64,000 nt of DNA from Sporosarcina quadrami (GCF_014836615.1 NZ_JACSQN010000003.1:186001-250000), one strand, 5' to 3'. Shown: positions 52,750 to 62,301, numbered from the stretch's first letter. Notes: generated by a model not told the origin, from the sequence alone. Translations and numbers: made by a program.

Positions 52750-53904
52750 TTAATAAGCAAAGCGTTTGCGTGTTGCCAATACGATAATGACGGCAGGAAT
52801 GGTGCACACGGTCATTCCTAAAAATGCGACACTTGGAGAAATCTCATATAAGTATCCAGCTGGGAATGTCAGTACTGCTGTGCTTAGACTCATTGCGAAA
52901 GCTGCATAAAATCCTTGAGCGGCCGCAATTTTCGAGTGTGGCAATTGTTTTGAAATGTATTGAATGAACGCGTAGTGTGCAATGCCGAATGATACCGCGT
53001 GCAACACTTGAGACAAGATGAACACGGCTGTTGTCGGAAATAGGAATATCATAATCCATCGTACAGTCGAACCGATACCTGCGATGAGAAACATTGTGGA
53101 AACCCGAACATCCGATAGAAAACGATCTGCTTGTGTGAAAAATAGTATTTCAAATAAAACCGCGATATTTAAAATGACGCCAATATAAAAACCGTTAACA
53201 TTCAAATCATCAAGAAACAGGAATCCGTAATTATAATACGATGCATGCGCACCTTGTAAAAGAATGGCGAGTAGCATGATAATCGGAAAACCTTTTGTTT
53301 CAAACAGCGTTTTCGCACCTTGTTTTTCAGAGTGTTTTTCTGCCTTCTCAGGAATTCTTTCCAGAACTGAAGGTGCAGGACGCATGAAAAACAAAAGCAT
53401 CATCGCAAGTCCACCGATCATCATATAGAGGATGACTTGTTCATCCCAAATAGCTGTTGCAGCCCCTACGAGCAACAGTGCAACTGTATAACCGATTGAA
53501 CCGAATGACCTACTTTTCCCGTAGTGTATACGCTCTTTTTGCATGAGCACGGACGCACCGCTCTCAACAGCAGGCAGTATGATTGGGTACACAGCACTGA
53601 ATAACATCGTAATGATCAGCAATGCGATGAAGGGTGAAGATGGTATATATAAAATTGCTGCGAACAGTGAGAGTACTGTGGACCATTTAATGACTCGGAT
53701 GTAAGATGTACGTTGCGTCAAATAAGGGAAAATGACGAACGTTGAGAAAGACCGCATTAACATGCCAGCCCCCATTATAATACTCGCTTTCGTAACGGAC
53801 ATTCCTTTTTCTAATGTCAGGTAGCCTGTCCAATAGGGGACAAAAACTCCCCATGTAAAGAAGAAAGCCAAAAAACTTATCGATAGCCATCTTTGATTAT
53901 TCAT
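52750..53904 (-). CDS. MFS transporter (MFS_1-like, YwbF/HcaT-like)
   Basis: This 384-residue transporter has 12 hydrophobic helices. The opening FLAFFFTWGVFVPYWTGYL and the FGSIGYTVALLLVG segment resemble the PF12832 group related to nucleoside and phenylpropionate permeases (B. subtilis YwbF). The substrate is unknown. The ATG has GAGGATC upstream. Confidence 0.75.
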   Translation of the reverse strand: MNNQRWLSISFLAFFFTWGVFVPYWTGYLTLEKGMSVTKASIIMGAGMLMRSFSTFVIFPYLTQRTSYIRVIKWSTVLSLFAAILYIPSSPFIALLIITMLFSAVYPIILPAVESGASVLMQKERIHYGKSRSFGSIGYTVALLLVGAATAIWDEQVILYMMIGGLAMMLLFFMRPAPSVLERIPEKAEKHSEKQGAKTLFETKGFPIIMLLAILLQGAHASYYNYGFLFLDDLNVNGFYIGVILNIAVLFEILFFTQADRFLSDVRVSTMFLIAGIGSTVRWIMIFLFPTTAVFILSQVLHAVSFGIAHYAFIQYISKQLPHSKIAAAQGFYAAFAMSLSTAVLTFPAGYLYEISPSVAFLGMTVCTIPAVIIVLATRKRFAY

Positions 53905-54056
53905 TCACTGATCCTCGCAATCTTTCATTTACACATATAACAATAAATGATAGCATACATAGATTGGAAAGAAAATGATATATAGTCACGGATGCTTTGC
54001 CATTGATTTATTTACAATCAGCAAGTATTTTTGAAATGAAGGAAGGCCACGAATAA

Positions 54057-55046
54057 ATGAACCGAAAAAATAAGAAAAATCAACATGCGAAATCTAATAA
54101 AGCGCTACCCATCACATTACTGATCGTCGGCATACTCATGACGGCAATCGTTGTCTGGTTCGGATTTAATAATTGGGATGTTAATAAAAGCCTTACACAG
54201 ATCGGTTTAGGCAATGAAGAGCCTAGAGAAGTTGAAATTGATCCGGAAGAAGTGACGGAACCTGAAGAGGAGCCTGCTATTGAAGAGGAAGATTCTGAGA
54301 TTGAGGAACCCGATGTCGAAGAAGAACCTGTCATTGAAGAGCCACCTGCAGAAGTAGAAGAGCCGGTGACGGAAACACCTGTGCCGGAGAAGAAACCGGA
54401 AATAAAACCGGAAACGAAACCTGAAAAACCGTCTCCACCCAAAGACACTAAGCCTCCAGTGACGGTCAAACCACCGGGTACTCCGAACAAAAGCGGCTAT
54501 ATTGAAGGGCAGAAACTTCCCGACAAGCCGACATACGTTAACGGTATTTTGATTGCAAATAAAAAATATCCGCTGCCAAGTACATACGCACCTGGGGAAA
54601 GTAAGGGAGCGCGAGCGGCTTTCGATGAAATGGCAGCAGAAGCTAAGCTGTCCGGATTTAATCTGAAAGCTTTCAGCACATATCGTCCATACGATTATCA
54701 AGTCGGCCTCTACGAACGGTATGTTAAAAAAGATGGCGTCGAAGCTGCAGATCGCTACAGCGCAAGACCGGGTTATTCTGAACACCAAACAGGTCTCGCA
54801 TTTGATATTGGTGAAGTAAACTTTGAACAGCACTGGGCATCCTCATCATTTGGTGGTACTGAGGCCGGCAAGTGGGTCGCTGCAAACGCACATCGTTACG
54901 GTTTCATATTGCGATACCCGAAAGGCAAAGAGGAAATCACCGGCTACATGCATGAGTCATGGCACTTCCGCTACGTCGGGACAGAAGTTGCGAGTGACAT
55001 TTACAACCGTAATATTACGTTGGAAGAATATCTAGGATTGAAATAA
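54057..55046 (+). CDS. Membrane-anchored D-Ala-D-Ala carboxypeptidase (VanY/YodJ, M15 family)
   Basis: This 329-residue protein has an N-terminal membrane segment (about 20-38), a long Glu/Pro-rich spacer (about 55-145) and an M15B peptidase domain. The zinc and catalytic residues are H243, D250 (SEHQTGLAFDI) and E300, H303 (ESWHF). It trims the terminal D-Ala (or in LdcB-type enzymes the L,D bond) of peptidoglycan stem peptides outside the membrane. The ATG follows GGAAGG. It converges with cls across array 3. Confidence 0.85.
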   Translation: MNRKNKKNQHAKSNKALPITLLIVGILMTAIVVWFGFNNWDVNKSLTQIGLGNEEPREVEIDPEEVTEPEEEPAIEEEDSEIEEPDVEEEPVIEEPPAEVEEPVTETPVPEKKPEIKPETKPEKPSPPKDTKPPVTVKPPGTPNKSGYIEGQKLPDKPTYVNGILIANKKYPLPSTYAPGESKGARAAFDEMAAEAKLSGFNLKAFSTYRPYDYQVGLYERYVKKDGVEAADRYSARPGYSEHQTGLAFDIGEVNFEQHWASSSFGGTEAGKWVAANAHRYGFILRYPKGKEEITGYMHESWHFRYVGTEVASDIYNRNITLEEYLGLK

Positions 55047-55049
55047 TAG

Positions 55050-55089
55050 AAATCCACCTATCTTGTAATCTGGATAGGTGGATTTTTTT
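55050..55089 (+). terminator. Intrinsic terminator of the carboxypeptidase gene
   Basis: AAATCCACCTATC pairs perfectly with GATAGGTGGATTT, followed by TTTTTG. Array 3 begins 27 bases later. Confidence 0.9.
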
Positions 55090-55115
55090 GATGAAGGATT
55101 GATTTGACGAATGAC

Positions 55116-55228
55116 TGCTCAATACAGAGGAGGAACCGCTCAATGTAGTGCGAGAACCGCTCAATACAGAGGATGAACCGCTCAATGTAGTGCGAGAACC
55201 GCTCAATACAGAGGATGAACCGCTCAAT
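55116..55228 (+). repeat. CGCTCAAT array 3: six octamers at 21-bp period
   Basis: CGCTCAAT starts at 55137, 55158, 55179, 55200 and 55221, preceded by TGCTCAAT at 55116. Spacers alternate ACAGAGGAKGAAC and GTAGTGCGAGAAC types. It lies in the 270-base gap between two converging genes and just after a terminator. Confidence 0.88.
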
Positions 55229-55316
55229 GTAGGACGGAATCCACCCTCAAGCCCAAACGACCACACCCAAATCGAAAAAAGCGCAAGAGGATCCCCCGCG
55301 CTCATTCATATAAACC

Positions 55317-56768
55317 TTATAATATCGGCGACAGCAATCGTGACACCGACTCTTTAATCTTAATGCCACGCGTCCGATTCAAATACATATCGTACGTCAA
55401 CTCAGTCGACAATTGCATATCCGATTCAAATAGCTCCGCCAATTCATGCGATTTCTCGCGGTCGTAGATGAAGGCGTTGATTTCAAAGTTAAGTTTGAAA
55501 CTACGCACGTCGATATTTGCTGTACCAACCGTTGACACTTCATCGTCCACAACAATCTGCTTCGAGTGAATGAAGCCGTTTTCGTAAATATACACTTTTG
55601 CCCCAGCTTTCAACAGCTTTCCAACATTCGAATAGGTCGCCCAGTAAACGAACATATGATCAGGCTTATTCGGAATCATAATGCGCACATCAACGCCAGA
55701 CAAACAGGCAATCCGCAAGGCATCAAGGAAACTGACATCCGGAATGAAGTATGGTGTCTGAATATAGATATACTCCTTCGCAAGAAAAATCATCTTCAAA
55801 TAGCCGTCTTTAATCTGTTCCCATTCTGCGTCAGGTCCGCTTGACACAATTTGCAAGCCGACTGAACCTTTCATTGGGATAGCAGGGAAGTAACGTTCTG
55901 CATAATCGATATCTTCCAATGCAGACGCTTGGTTCCAATCCAACAAGAAGCGAGTCTGCAAAGGATGTATAGCACTGCCTTCAATCCGTAGATGCGTATC
56001 ACGCCAATAGCCGAATTTCTTATCGAGCCCTAGATATTCGTCACCTACGTTAAAGCCGCCGACATAGCCAATGCGTCCGTCAATGACAACGATTTTTCGG
56101 TGATTTCGGTAATTGAGTCGTGGATTAATGAGTGGGAGGATGGCTGGGAAGAAAGCGGCGACTTCACCACCAGCGTCCGACAATTCTTTCAAATGCTTGA
56201 TGCGTAAGCCTCGCGAACCTATATCATCATAGAGGACACGCACTTTGACACCTTGTTTTGCTTTCTTGATTAACACGTTCAGGATTTTCGTGCCTAATGA
56301 ATCTAAACGCAAAATATAATATTGGAAATGAATGTGATCTTTTGCCTGCTCCAAGTCGTTCAACAAAGCCTCGAATTTTGCAGCTCCGTCATTAAAAACT
56401 TGCACATCATTATCCTGCGTTAAAACAGCGTGGTTGTTTCGTAAATGGAGATAAATCATATCGTGATAATGAGCAGTATCGTCTAATCTGAATTCGAATC
56501 TATTTTCTTCGATGGCTTCAATCTGATAATCAATTAGCGTTTCAATTCCAATTCGGTTTTTACCGGACCAGCGGAAAGAGTGCTTATCTCTTAATTTCCT
56601 GCCAAAAAGAAGGTAGATGACGAACCCTGCCAATGGAATGAAAAATAAGACAAGGAGCCAAGCCCAAGTTGAAGTGGGGTCTCTACGTTCGAGAAAAATA
56701 AGCGCAATCGCAAGTAATGTGTTTAAAATGTAAATGATCGTAATAGAAACCGTTATAAATCCTGCCAT
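55317..56768 (-). CDS. cls: Cardiolipin synthase
   Basis: This 483-residue phospholipase-D-type enzyme has two N-terminal helices, then two HKD motifs: NHRKIVVIDGRIGYVGG in the first half and IHSKQIVVDDEVSTVGTAN in the second. It joins two phosphatidylglycerols into cardiolipin at the membrane. Length matches the B. subtilis ClsA of about 480-500 residues. The ATG has GGAGGGCG upstream. Confidence 0.9.
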   Translation of the reverse strand: MAGFITVSITIIYILNTLLAIALIFLERRDPTSTWAWLLVLFFIPLAGFVIYLLFGRKLRDKHSFRWSGKNRIGIETLIDYQIEAIEENRFEFRLDDTAHYHDMIYLHLRNNHAVLTQDNDVQVFNDGAAKFEALLNDLEQAKDHIHFQYYILRLDSLGTKILNVLIKKAKQGVKVRVLYDDIGSRGLRIKHLKELSDAGGEVAAFFPAILPLINPRLNYRNHRKIVVIDGRIGYVGGFNVGDEYLGLDKKFGYWRDTHLRIEGSAIHPLQTRFLLDWNQASALEDIDYAERYFPAIPMKGSVGLQIVSSGPDAEWEQIKDGYLKMIFLAKEYIYIQTPYFIPDVSFLDALRIACLSGVDVRIMIPNKPDHMFVYWATYSNVGKLLKAGAKVYIYENGFIHSKQIVVDDEVSTVGTANIDVRSFKLNFEINAFIYDREKSHELAELFESDMQLSTELTYDMYLNRTRGIKIKESVSRLLSPIL

Positions 56769-56854
56769 ATACGCCCTCCTTAGTTGGTTCTCATACTAGT
56801 ATACAGAAAAGCACTGTAAAAAGTAGAATATATCATGCTGATTTTAAAACCTAC

Positions 56855-56883
56855 TTGACCGATATGAATTAGGGGTATATAGT
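56855..56883 (+). promoter_or_regulatory. tcyP promoter
   Basis: TTGACC (56855-56860), 17 nt, TATAGT (56878-56883), 40 bases before the ATG. Confidence 0.6.
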
Positions 56884-56923
56884 TTGCATATGTTATTAAA
56901 AGAATTGAAATGGGGGATGACAA

Positions 56924-58318
56924 ATGAATACATTTTTATTGTTCGTAAATATTCTAGGTTTATTGCTCTTGATCGGTGTGCTTTATACTATGCACAGGAA
57001 AGGGATTTCGTTTTCTAAAAGGGTATTTACCGGTCTTGGACTAGGAATTCTTTTTGGTTTTATTTTGCATATCGCTTACGGTGCTGAGTCAGAGGTGTTG
57101 GCTAAATCGGTCAGCTGGTTCAATATCGTTGGAACAGGCTATGTGAAACTTCTTCAAATGATTGTGGTACCACTTGTTTTCATTTCAATTCTTGGTGCTT
57201 TCACGAAAGTGACGATTGGAAAGAACTTCGGGAAAATGGCGGGAATGATTTTGGGTATACTTGTCGGTACGACAGCGATTGCCGCGATCATCGGAATTTC
57301 TTCGTCATTGTTGTTCGGCTTGGATGCTTCAGAAATTATCCAAGGGGAAGCGGAAGCGGCCAGAGGTCTCTCCCTTGAAGAGCGATCTGCAACAATGGCT
57401 GACAAGGCTTTGCCAGATCAAATCCTTGATCTGTTACCAGCAAATCCATTTCTGGACTTTACAGGTGCCCGTCCGACGTCGACGATTGGTGTCGTTATCT
57501 TCGCAGCATTTCTCGGTTTTGCCTATTTAGCATTAACAAGACGTGACAAAGAAAATGCGGACAGGGTAAAAAAGGGGATAGACGCTATTTATTCACTCAT
57601 CATGGGTGTTGTGAGAATTGTATTACGATTAACGCCTTACGGTATCTTGGCGATCATTTCAAAAACTGTTGCAACCTCTGACTTTGCGGCAATTTATAGC
57701 TTAGGGAAATTTGTTCTTGCTTCCTATGTTGCGCTACTCGTCATGTTCATTATCCACTTGGTCATCATTACGATTTCGGGACTTAACCCGCTGACCTATG
57801 TAAAGAAGACAGCGGAAGCCTTGCTATTCGCCTTTTCTTCAAGATCGAGTGCGGGTACATTGCCACTTACCATCAAAACACAAACTGACCGACTCGGCGT
57901 CCCTGATGGAATCGCTAACTTCTCGGGTTCGTTTGGCTTATCAATTGGACAGAATGGCTGTGCAGGCGTATATCCAGCGATGCTTGCTGTCATGATTGCG
58001 CCAACCGTTGGACAAAATCCATTGGAACCGACATTCCTGATTACGTTGATAGCCATTGTCGCTGTCAGTTCGTTCGGTGTTGCAGGAGTCGGTGGAGGAG
58101 CGACATTCGCAGCGATTCTTGTGCTATCTGCCCTCAATTTACCAATTGCTCTGGCAGGTTTATTAATTTCCGTCGAACCGCTTATCGATATGGGGCGGAC
58201 AGCATTGAATGTCAGTGGTTCCATGACTGCAGGTGTTGCAACTGCTCGTGTGACAGGGGAGTTAAACCAAGATATATACAACGACTCAATTGAAAAACAA
58301 TCAATAGAAGCTTCCTAA
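56924..58318 (+). CDS. tcyP: L-cystine symporter TcyP
   Basis: This 464-residue sodium:dicarboxylate-family symporter matches B. subtilis TcyP (463 residues) from its MNTFLLFVNILGLLLLIGVL opening to its serine-rich reentrant loop FSSRSSAGTLPLTI and the GSMTAGVATARV segment. It imports cystine. In B. subtilis the gene is in the CymR cysteine regulon; a CymR box was not resolved here. The ATG follows AATGGGGGAT. Confidence 0.88.
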   Translation: MNTFLLFVNILGLLLLIGVLYTMHRKGISFSKRVFTGLGLGILFGFILHIAYGAESEVLAKSVSWFNIVGTGYVKLLQMIVVPLVFISILGAFTKVTIGKNFGKMAGMILGILVGTTAIAAIIGISSSLLFGLDASEIIQGEAEAARGLSLEERSATMADKALPDQILDLLPANPFLDFTGARPTSTIGVVIFAAFLGFAYLALTRRDKENADRVKKGIDAIYSLIMGVVRIVLRLTPYGILAIISKTVATSDFAAIYSLGKFVLASYVALLVMFIIHLVIITISGLNPLTYVKKTAEALLFAFSSRSSAGTLPLTIKTQTDRLGVPDGIANFSGSFGLSIGQNGCAGVYPAMLAVMIAPTVGQNPLEPTFLITLIAIVAVSSFGVAGVGGGATFAAILVLSALNLPIALAGLLISVEPLIDMGRTALNVSGSMTAGVATARVTGELNQDIYNDSIEKQSIEAS

Positions 58319-58320
58319 TG

Positions 58321-58358
58321 AAAAAGCCGCAAAAGTATCCAAACTTTTGCGGCTTTTA
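58321..58358. terminator. Bidirectional terminator
   Basis: AAAGCCGCAAAAGT pairs with ACTTTTGCGGCTTT around ATCCAA. It serves tcyP and the convergent regulator gene. Confidence 0.88.
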
Positions 58359-59591
58359 TCATGAAGTTGTTTGTATCAATTTAAGCGTGTCCATAATGAA
58401 GTCTTTATATGGTGATGCGGGCATCGGTGTAATAGCAGTAACCGCTTCCTCTATGGCGATGAATGCTTTCGTCTTTTCTCCCAGAGCCAAGTGACAAAGT
58501 GCAATATACGCATCTTTCGCATAAAAAAGAGACAAATCGAAAGGATGGTGCAAGAAGTCAGGAATTTTGACCTTTTTCAAGTGGACGATCGCTTCAGCAT
58601 ACTTTTCTAAACCGAATTTTGCTTTTCCTATCTCTAAAGAAATGTATGGGGAAAAGTGGCTAGGAAACTGCTTTTTCTCATCCCTAAATTTCTGAATGGA
58701 ATCGAGCGCTTCTTGATAGGACTTTTTATAAGTTGTAAGGTAATGGACATTTGAAAATCTATTAAAAAAACGTGGGTCCTCATCATCTGAAAACTCGGCA
58801 TATAACTCAAGCTTCCGATTATAGTAAATTCGCGATTCCTCATCACCTGTCATCATTGCGTTGAATGAAGCCATTCGATATAAATGATCAATGCGGTAAA
58901 ATACCCGCTTTTTCCGTGAAAACTCAATACCTTTGTTCATGACACGAATTGCTTCATCAGGATTTCCAACAGCGAAATGGAGAACGGCCTCTAAATAATC
59001 AAAGTCAAGTCGGGTTAGCGAATCAATGAATACGTTACGCGCTTCAATCGCTTTACGTTCTTTCAATAAAATCTCAAGTGAACTTTCGTAGTCGTATTCC
59101 GTGAATTTCACCATTGCCCTGAACATCCCGATTGCAGCAAGTCGGGGAATGAGATTCAATTGATGGAAAATCTCGGCTGCTTTATCGGAAGAATTCTGCC
59201 AACCTTCTTTCTTTTCGGTATGTAATGCCTGACTATAGATTTCCAATAATCGTCCCGCTTCATACCCCTGATTCAATTTATCGGCAAAAGGCTCGATCAA
59301 TGCGATGATCTGTACATTTTCATCAGTAAGATCATCAAAATCGGTATGATAAAGTTTTTCCACTTCCATGAGAAGTTTTCGTAACTCATGGATATTCACT
59401 TCCTCCAATAGTTCAGAAACTTCAACTCCAAGACGTTCGGCTATATAAGACAAGCTCTCCATCGATGGATTCGCTTTATTGTTTTCAATTAAACTGAGCA
59501 TCCCTTTTGTAAGGTGATCTCCAGCTAACGCTTCCAATGTAAGCTTCTGTTGTTTGCGTAAAGTTCTAATCCGTTCGCCTAGCGTATACAT
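58359..59591 (-). CDS. HTH regulator with TPR repeats (RRNPP-like)
   Basis: This 410-residue protein has an N-terminal Xre-type helix-turn-helix (LGERIRTLRKQQKLTLEALAG, LSLIENNKANPSMESLSYIA, residues 1 to about 65) followed by a helical TPR region to the end. The layout is that of PlcR/NprR/Rgg-type regulators, some of which bind signalling peptides; no peptide gene is seen nearby. ATG 59591 follows GGAGGTG; upstream frame codons lie before that site. It faces the MFS/S41 pair and probably regulates it. Confidence 0.75.
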   Translation of the reverse strand: MYTLGERIRTLRKQQKLTLEALAGDHLTKGMLSLIENNKANPSMESLSYIAERLGVEVSELLEEVNIHELRKLLMEVEKLYHTDFDDLTDENVQIIALIEPFADKLNQGYEAGRLLEIYSQALHTEKKEGWQNSSDKAAEIFHQLNLIPRLAAIGMFRAMVKFTEYDYESSLEILLKERKAIEARNVFIDSLTRLDFDYLEAVLHFAVGNPDEAIRVMNKGIEFSRKKRVFYRIDHLYRMASFNAMMTGDEESRIYYNRKLELYAEFSDDEDPRFFNRFSNVHYLTTYKKSYQEALDSIQKFRDEKKQFPSHFSPYISLEIGKAKFGLEKYAEAIVHLKKVKIPDFLHHPFDLSLFYAKDAYIALCHLALGEKTKAFIAIEEAVTAITPMPASPYKDFIMDTLKLIQTTS

Positions 59592-59619
59592 AAAGAACAC
59601 CTCCATTGCTTTCGTGGTA

Positions 59620-59691
59620 GTTTAATTATATTAAACTTTTGCTTGCATTGGAAGAGTTAAGCGTGTTATTATTTGTTTAACTAAATTAAAC
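59620..59691. promoter_or_regulatory. Two GTTTAA palindromes between the TPR regulator and its divergent MFS operon
   Basis: GTTTAATTATATTAAAC (59620-59636) and GTTTAACTAAATTAAAC (59675-59691) share the form GTTTAAYTAWATTAAAC, 55 bases centre to centre. The plus-strand promoter TTGCAT (59643-59648), 18 nt, TATTAT (59667-59672, extended TG) has the second palindrome over its start. On the minus strand a TATAAT lies inside the first palindrome, giving a regulator promoter (TTCCAA, 17 nt, TATAAT). This looks like autoregulation plus control of the exporter operon. Confidence 0.7.
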
Positions 59692-59712
59692 TTATTGAAA
59701 GGAATGAATATT

Positions 59713-61011
59713 TTGAGTGAAGCATTAAAGTTAAAGAGAGCGACGTACCACTTGTGGACGTTTACAATAAGCAAGCTTATTTCGTCGTTTGGAGCACAAG
59801 TTTATGCGCTTGCAATCAGCTTTTATATTTTACAAATGACAGGCTCGGCTACGAGTTTTGCGGCGAACCTCATCTGTAGCATTTTACCAAGGACGCTTAT
59901 AGCCCCATTTGCTGGATATGTGGCAGATAAGTATCCCAGAAAGACGATTGTTATTACAGCTCAGATTGCAACGACAATTGCAATTGGCGGATTGTTGACG
60001 GTAAGTGTCATTTCGGGTCTATCGCTCATTTCGATTTATGCAACGACTGTTGTAATTGCGATTACTTCATCATTTTCAGGAGTTGCCTTCACATCATCGA
60101 TTACGGGTCTTGTCGATGAAGCTCGTATTCAGAAAGCGATGTCAATGAACCAAATGTCCATTTCATTCGCCGCCATCGCAGGTCCGGCATTAGGTGGTGT
60201 ATTATATGGAGCGGTGACAATGCCGATATTTCTAGTAATTTATATGTCTGCATCCGGTATTGCAGTTTTGTTGGAGTCAACGATGAACTTTAAGTTATTT
60301 GCGAAGCGCAAAGAGATTGTTGAAGGGGAACCAAAAGAATCGATGCTTCAAAGTATGAAAGCTGGTCTCTCCTACTTGAGACTACAGCCGGTCCTCATGA
60401 CGATCATTTGGATCTCGTTAGTTATCAACTTCTTGTTTGGTGCATTCCAAGTTGGTTATTCCTTTATCCTGATCGAAAAGATGAAAATGGTCTCCACACA
60501 CTTTGGGTTGACTGAAGGGGCATCTGCTGTCGGAATGATACTAATGTCTATTTACTTATCTGTGCGAAAAGAATTGAAGTACCCGCTGAGAGTCGGCAAG
60601 TGGGGAATCATTGGAATGGGGCTAGCGATGGGAGCAGTAATTTTGCCACTGATTACTCAATTCCCGTATAACGGAATGTTTGCCTTTTATGCAACGGTCA
60701 TGTTCAGCTTTGGTATACTAGTGATCCTCGTCAATACACCAATACAAGTCATGATGCAAAAAATGATTGATGACGATTACAAAGGACGTGTCTTCTCTAT
60801 TTTGGAAACGATGGCAATGGCATTGATGCCACTGGGAATGGTCCTATTCGGATTCCTTTACGATGTTTTTCCACCACAATGGATCCTTGGCACTTCAAGT
60901 GCAGTGTTGATCATCGTCGTACTAATTATGGCTCGGCCATCCGTAGTGCGTAAAGCGCATCCAGAATTGGATAAATCAAAAACAGTTAAAGCAGAAACGG
61001 TGCAAGAATAA
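59713..61011 (+). CDS. MFS exporter
   Basis: This 432-residue transporter has 12 hydrophobic helices and an MFS_3/enterobactin-exporter-like opening, ATYHLWTFTISKLISSFGAQVYAL, with the first loop GYVADKYPRKTIVI. Substrate is unknown, drug or small-molecule efflux being likely. TTG 59713 is chosen because AAAGGA lies nine bases before it; ATG 59704 abuts that site. The S41 peptidase gene follows 18 bases later, in the same operon. Confidence 0.75.
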   Translation: MSEALKLKRATYHLWTFTISKLISSFGAQVYALAISFYILQMTGSATSFAANLICSILPRTLIAPFAGYVADKYPRKTIVITAQIATTIAIGGLLTVSVISGLSLISIYATTVVIAITSSFSGVAFTSSITGLVDEARIQKAMSMNQMSISFAAIAGPALGGVLYGAVTMPIFLVIYMSASGIAVLLESTMNFKLFAKRKEIVEGEPKESMLQSMKAGLSYLRLQPVLMTIIWISLVINFLFGAFQVGYSFILIEKMKMVSTHFGLTEGASAVGMILMSIYLSVRKELKYPLRVGKWGIIGMGLAMGAVILPLITQFPYNGMFAFYATVMFSFGILVILVNTPIQVMMQKMIDDDYKGRVFSILETMAMALMPLGMVLFGFLYDVFPPQWILGTSSAVLIIVVLIMARPSVVRKAHPELDKSKTVKAETVQE

Positions 61012-61029
61012 ATAAAACGGGGTGTAGAA

Positions 61030-62298
61030 TTGAAAAATATATTTAACGAAATTGTGCACATCATGAACAATGATTATGCAGGTTGGAAAGATAAAAAAGG
61101 TTGCGATCAGCCTGAGAAGTACTTGCGCAAAATCGAAGCTGATGAACAACTATCTAAAGAAGCCTTCAAGCAAATCGTCGAGGACTATTTACTGGACTTC
61201 AATGACAGCCATATTCACTTTCTGATGAAGAATACGCAAGATGGAAAAGCGAAAAGCCTTGGTTTCAACATCCGTCGCTTTGAAGATCGGCTCTATGTAA
61301 CGGAAGTGAATGGAGAATCACGGTTGCAAAAGGGAATGAGTTTCGTTTCCGTAGGTGGGTTAAAGATTCCTGAGTTGAAGGAAAAACATCATCGTTTATT
61401 AAACGAAAACCATCCTGAACGTGAAAAGTGGATACCAATTTTAATGCAGTATGCAGAAGGCGAACTCGATGATGGGAATGAAATAAAAAACTTCACATTC
61501 AATTCTTATGATAAAAAGCAATACGTCCCGACATACACTGTCAAGGAAGTGGGCAAGGATATACTACTGATGACGATGACTGATTTTATGAATCCTGATG
61601 CAATCAGTCAAATGGTCGAGGAAAATAAAGCGCTTCTTGACAGCACGGATAAGTGGATCATCGACGTCCGTGTGAATAACGGTGGTAGTGATTCAAGTTT
61701 CCATTCACTGTTCCCGTATTTATTGCCAGAGGAAGGTTTGGAACTTGCAGATCCGGAAGACAAGATGCTGATGAATTGTACGGAAGCAAGCGCAAGACGG
61801 GTTATACCCGAACTTGAAGAAGCGCTTGCACAAACGGAAGATGAGCATTCGCGTTTTGTATTGAACATATTCAAACGCGAATGGGATCGTAATAGAGGGA
61901 AAGGTTTTGTGGAATTCGATTTCAGTGAGCTTGCAGGCGGCGACACATTTCTGAAAGGGTTGAAACATCCTTCGCGGATTATTGTCATGACGGATGTAAT
62001 GTGCGGAAGTGCGGGGGATTCGTTTGTTGAGCTTGTTAAGAAATCAAACAAAGTGACAGTCATCGGCAGGGCAACGCTTGGTTTGAATGATTATGCCAAC
62101 TTGGTCAGCGCAAAATGGGATGAAGGATTTGAACTCATGTATCCGTCATCTCGGCTATCTCGAATCGACAGAGGGGAAGGGATGACGGGTGTTGGTATCA
62201 CGCCACATATTCATATTCCTTGGACGCCGGAACATCTAACGGAAGACGTTGATTTGAAAAAGGCATTTGAGTTTTTGGCTAATCCCGAGAAGATTTAA
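61030..62298 (+). CDS. S41 family peptidase
   Basis: This 422-residue protein has the C-terminal-processing-peptidase (S41) fold: an N-terminal helical cap, a PDZ-less substrate strand (SLGFNIRRFEDRLYVTEV), WIIDVRVNNGGSDSSF and nucleophile S327 in VMCGSAGDSF. It has no signal peptide, so it is cytoplasmic like tricorn-type members. The TTG start follows GGGGTG. It is cotranscribed with the MFS exporter, so it may process the exported compound or a peptide signal. Confidence 0.75.
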   Translation: MKNIFNEIVHIMNNDYAGWKDKKGCDQPEKYLRKIEADEQLSKEAFKQIVEDYLLDFNDSHIHFLMKNTQDGKAKSLGFNIRRFEDRLYVTEVNGESRLQKGMSFVSVGGLKIPELKEKHHRLLNENHPEREKWIPILMQYAEGELDDGNEIKNFTFNSYDKKQYVPTYTVKEVGKDILLMTMTDFMNPDAISQMVEENKALLDSTDKWIIDVRVNNGGSDSSFHSLFPYLLPEEGLELADPEDKMLMNCTEASARRVIPELEEALAQTEDEHSRFVLNIFKREWDRNRGKGFVEFDFSELAGGDTFLKGLKHPSRIIVMTDVMCGSAGDSFVELVKKSNKVTVIGRATLGLNDYANLVSAKWDEGFELMYPSSRLSRIDRGEGMTGVGITPHIHIPWTPEHLTEDVDLKKAFEFLANPEKI

Positions 62299-62301
62299 AT
62301 G

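Noticed and set aside
59592-59712. Signalling peptide gene partnered with the TPR regulator
   Set aside because: No short secreted frame is present in this gap or in the 40-base gap on the other side of the regulator.
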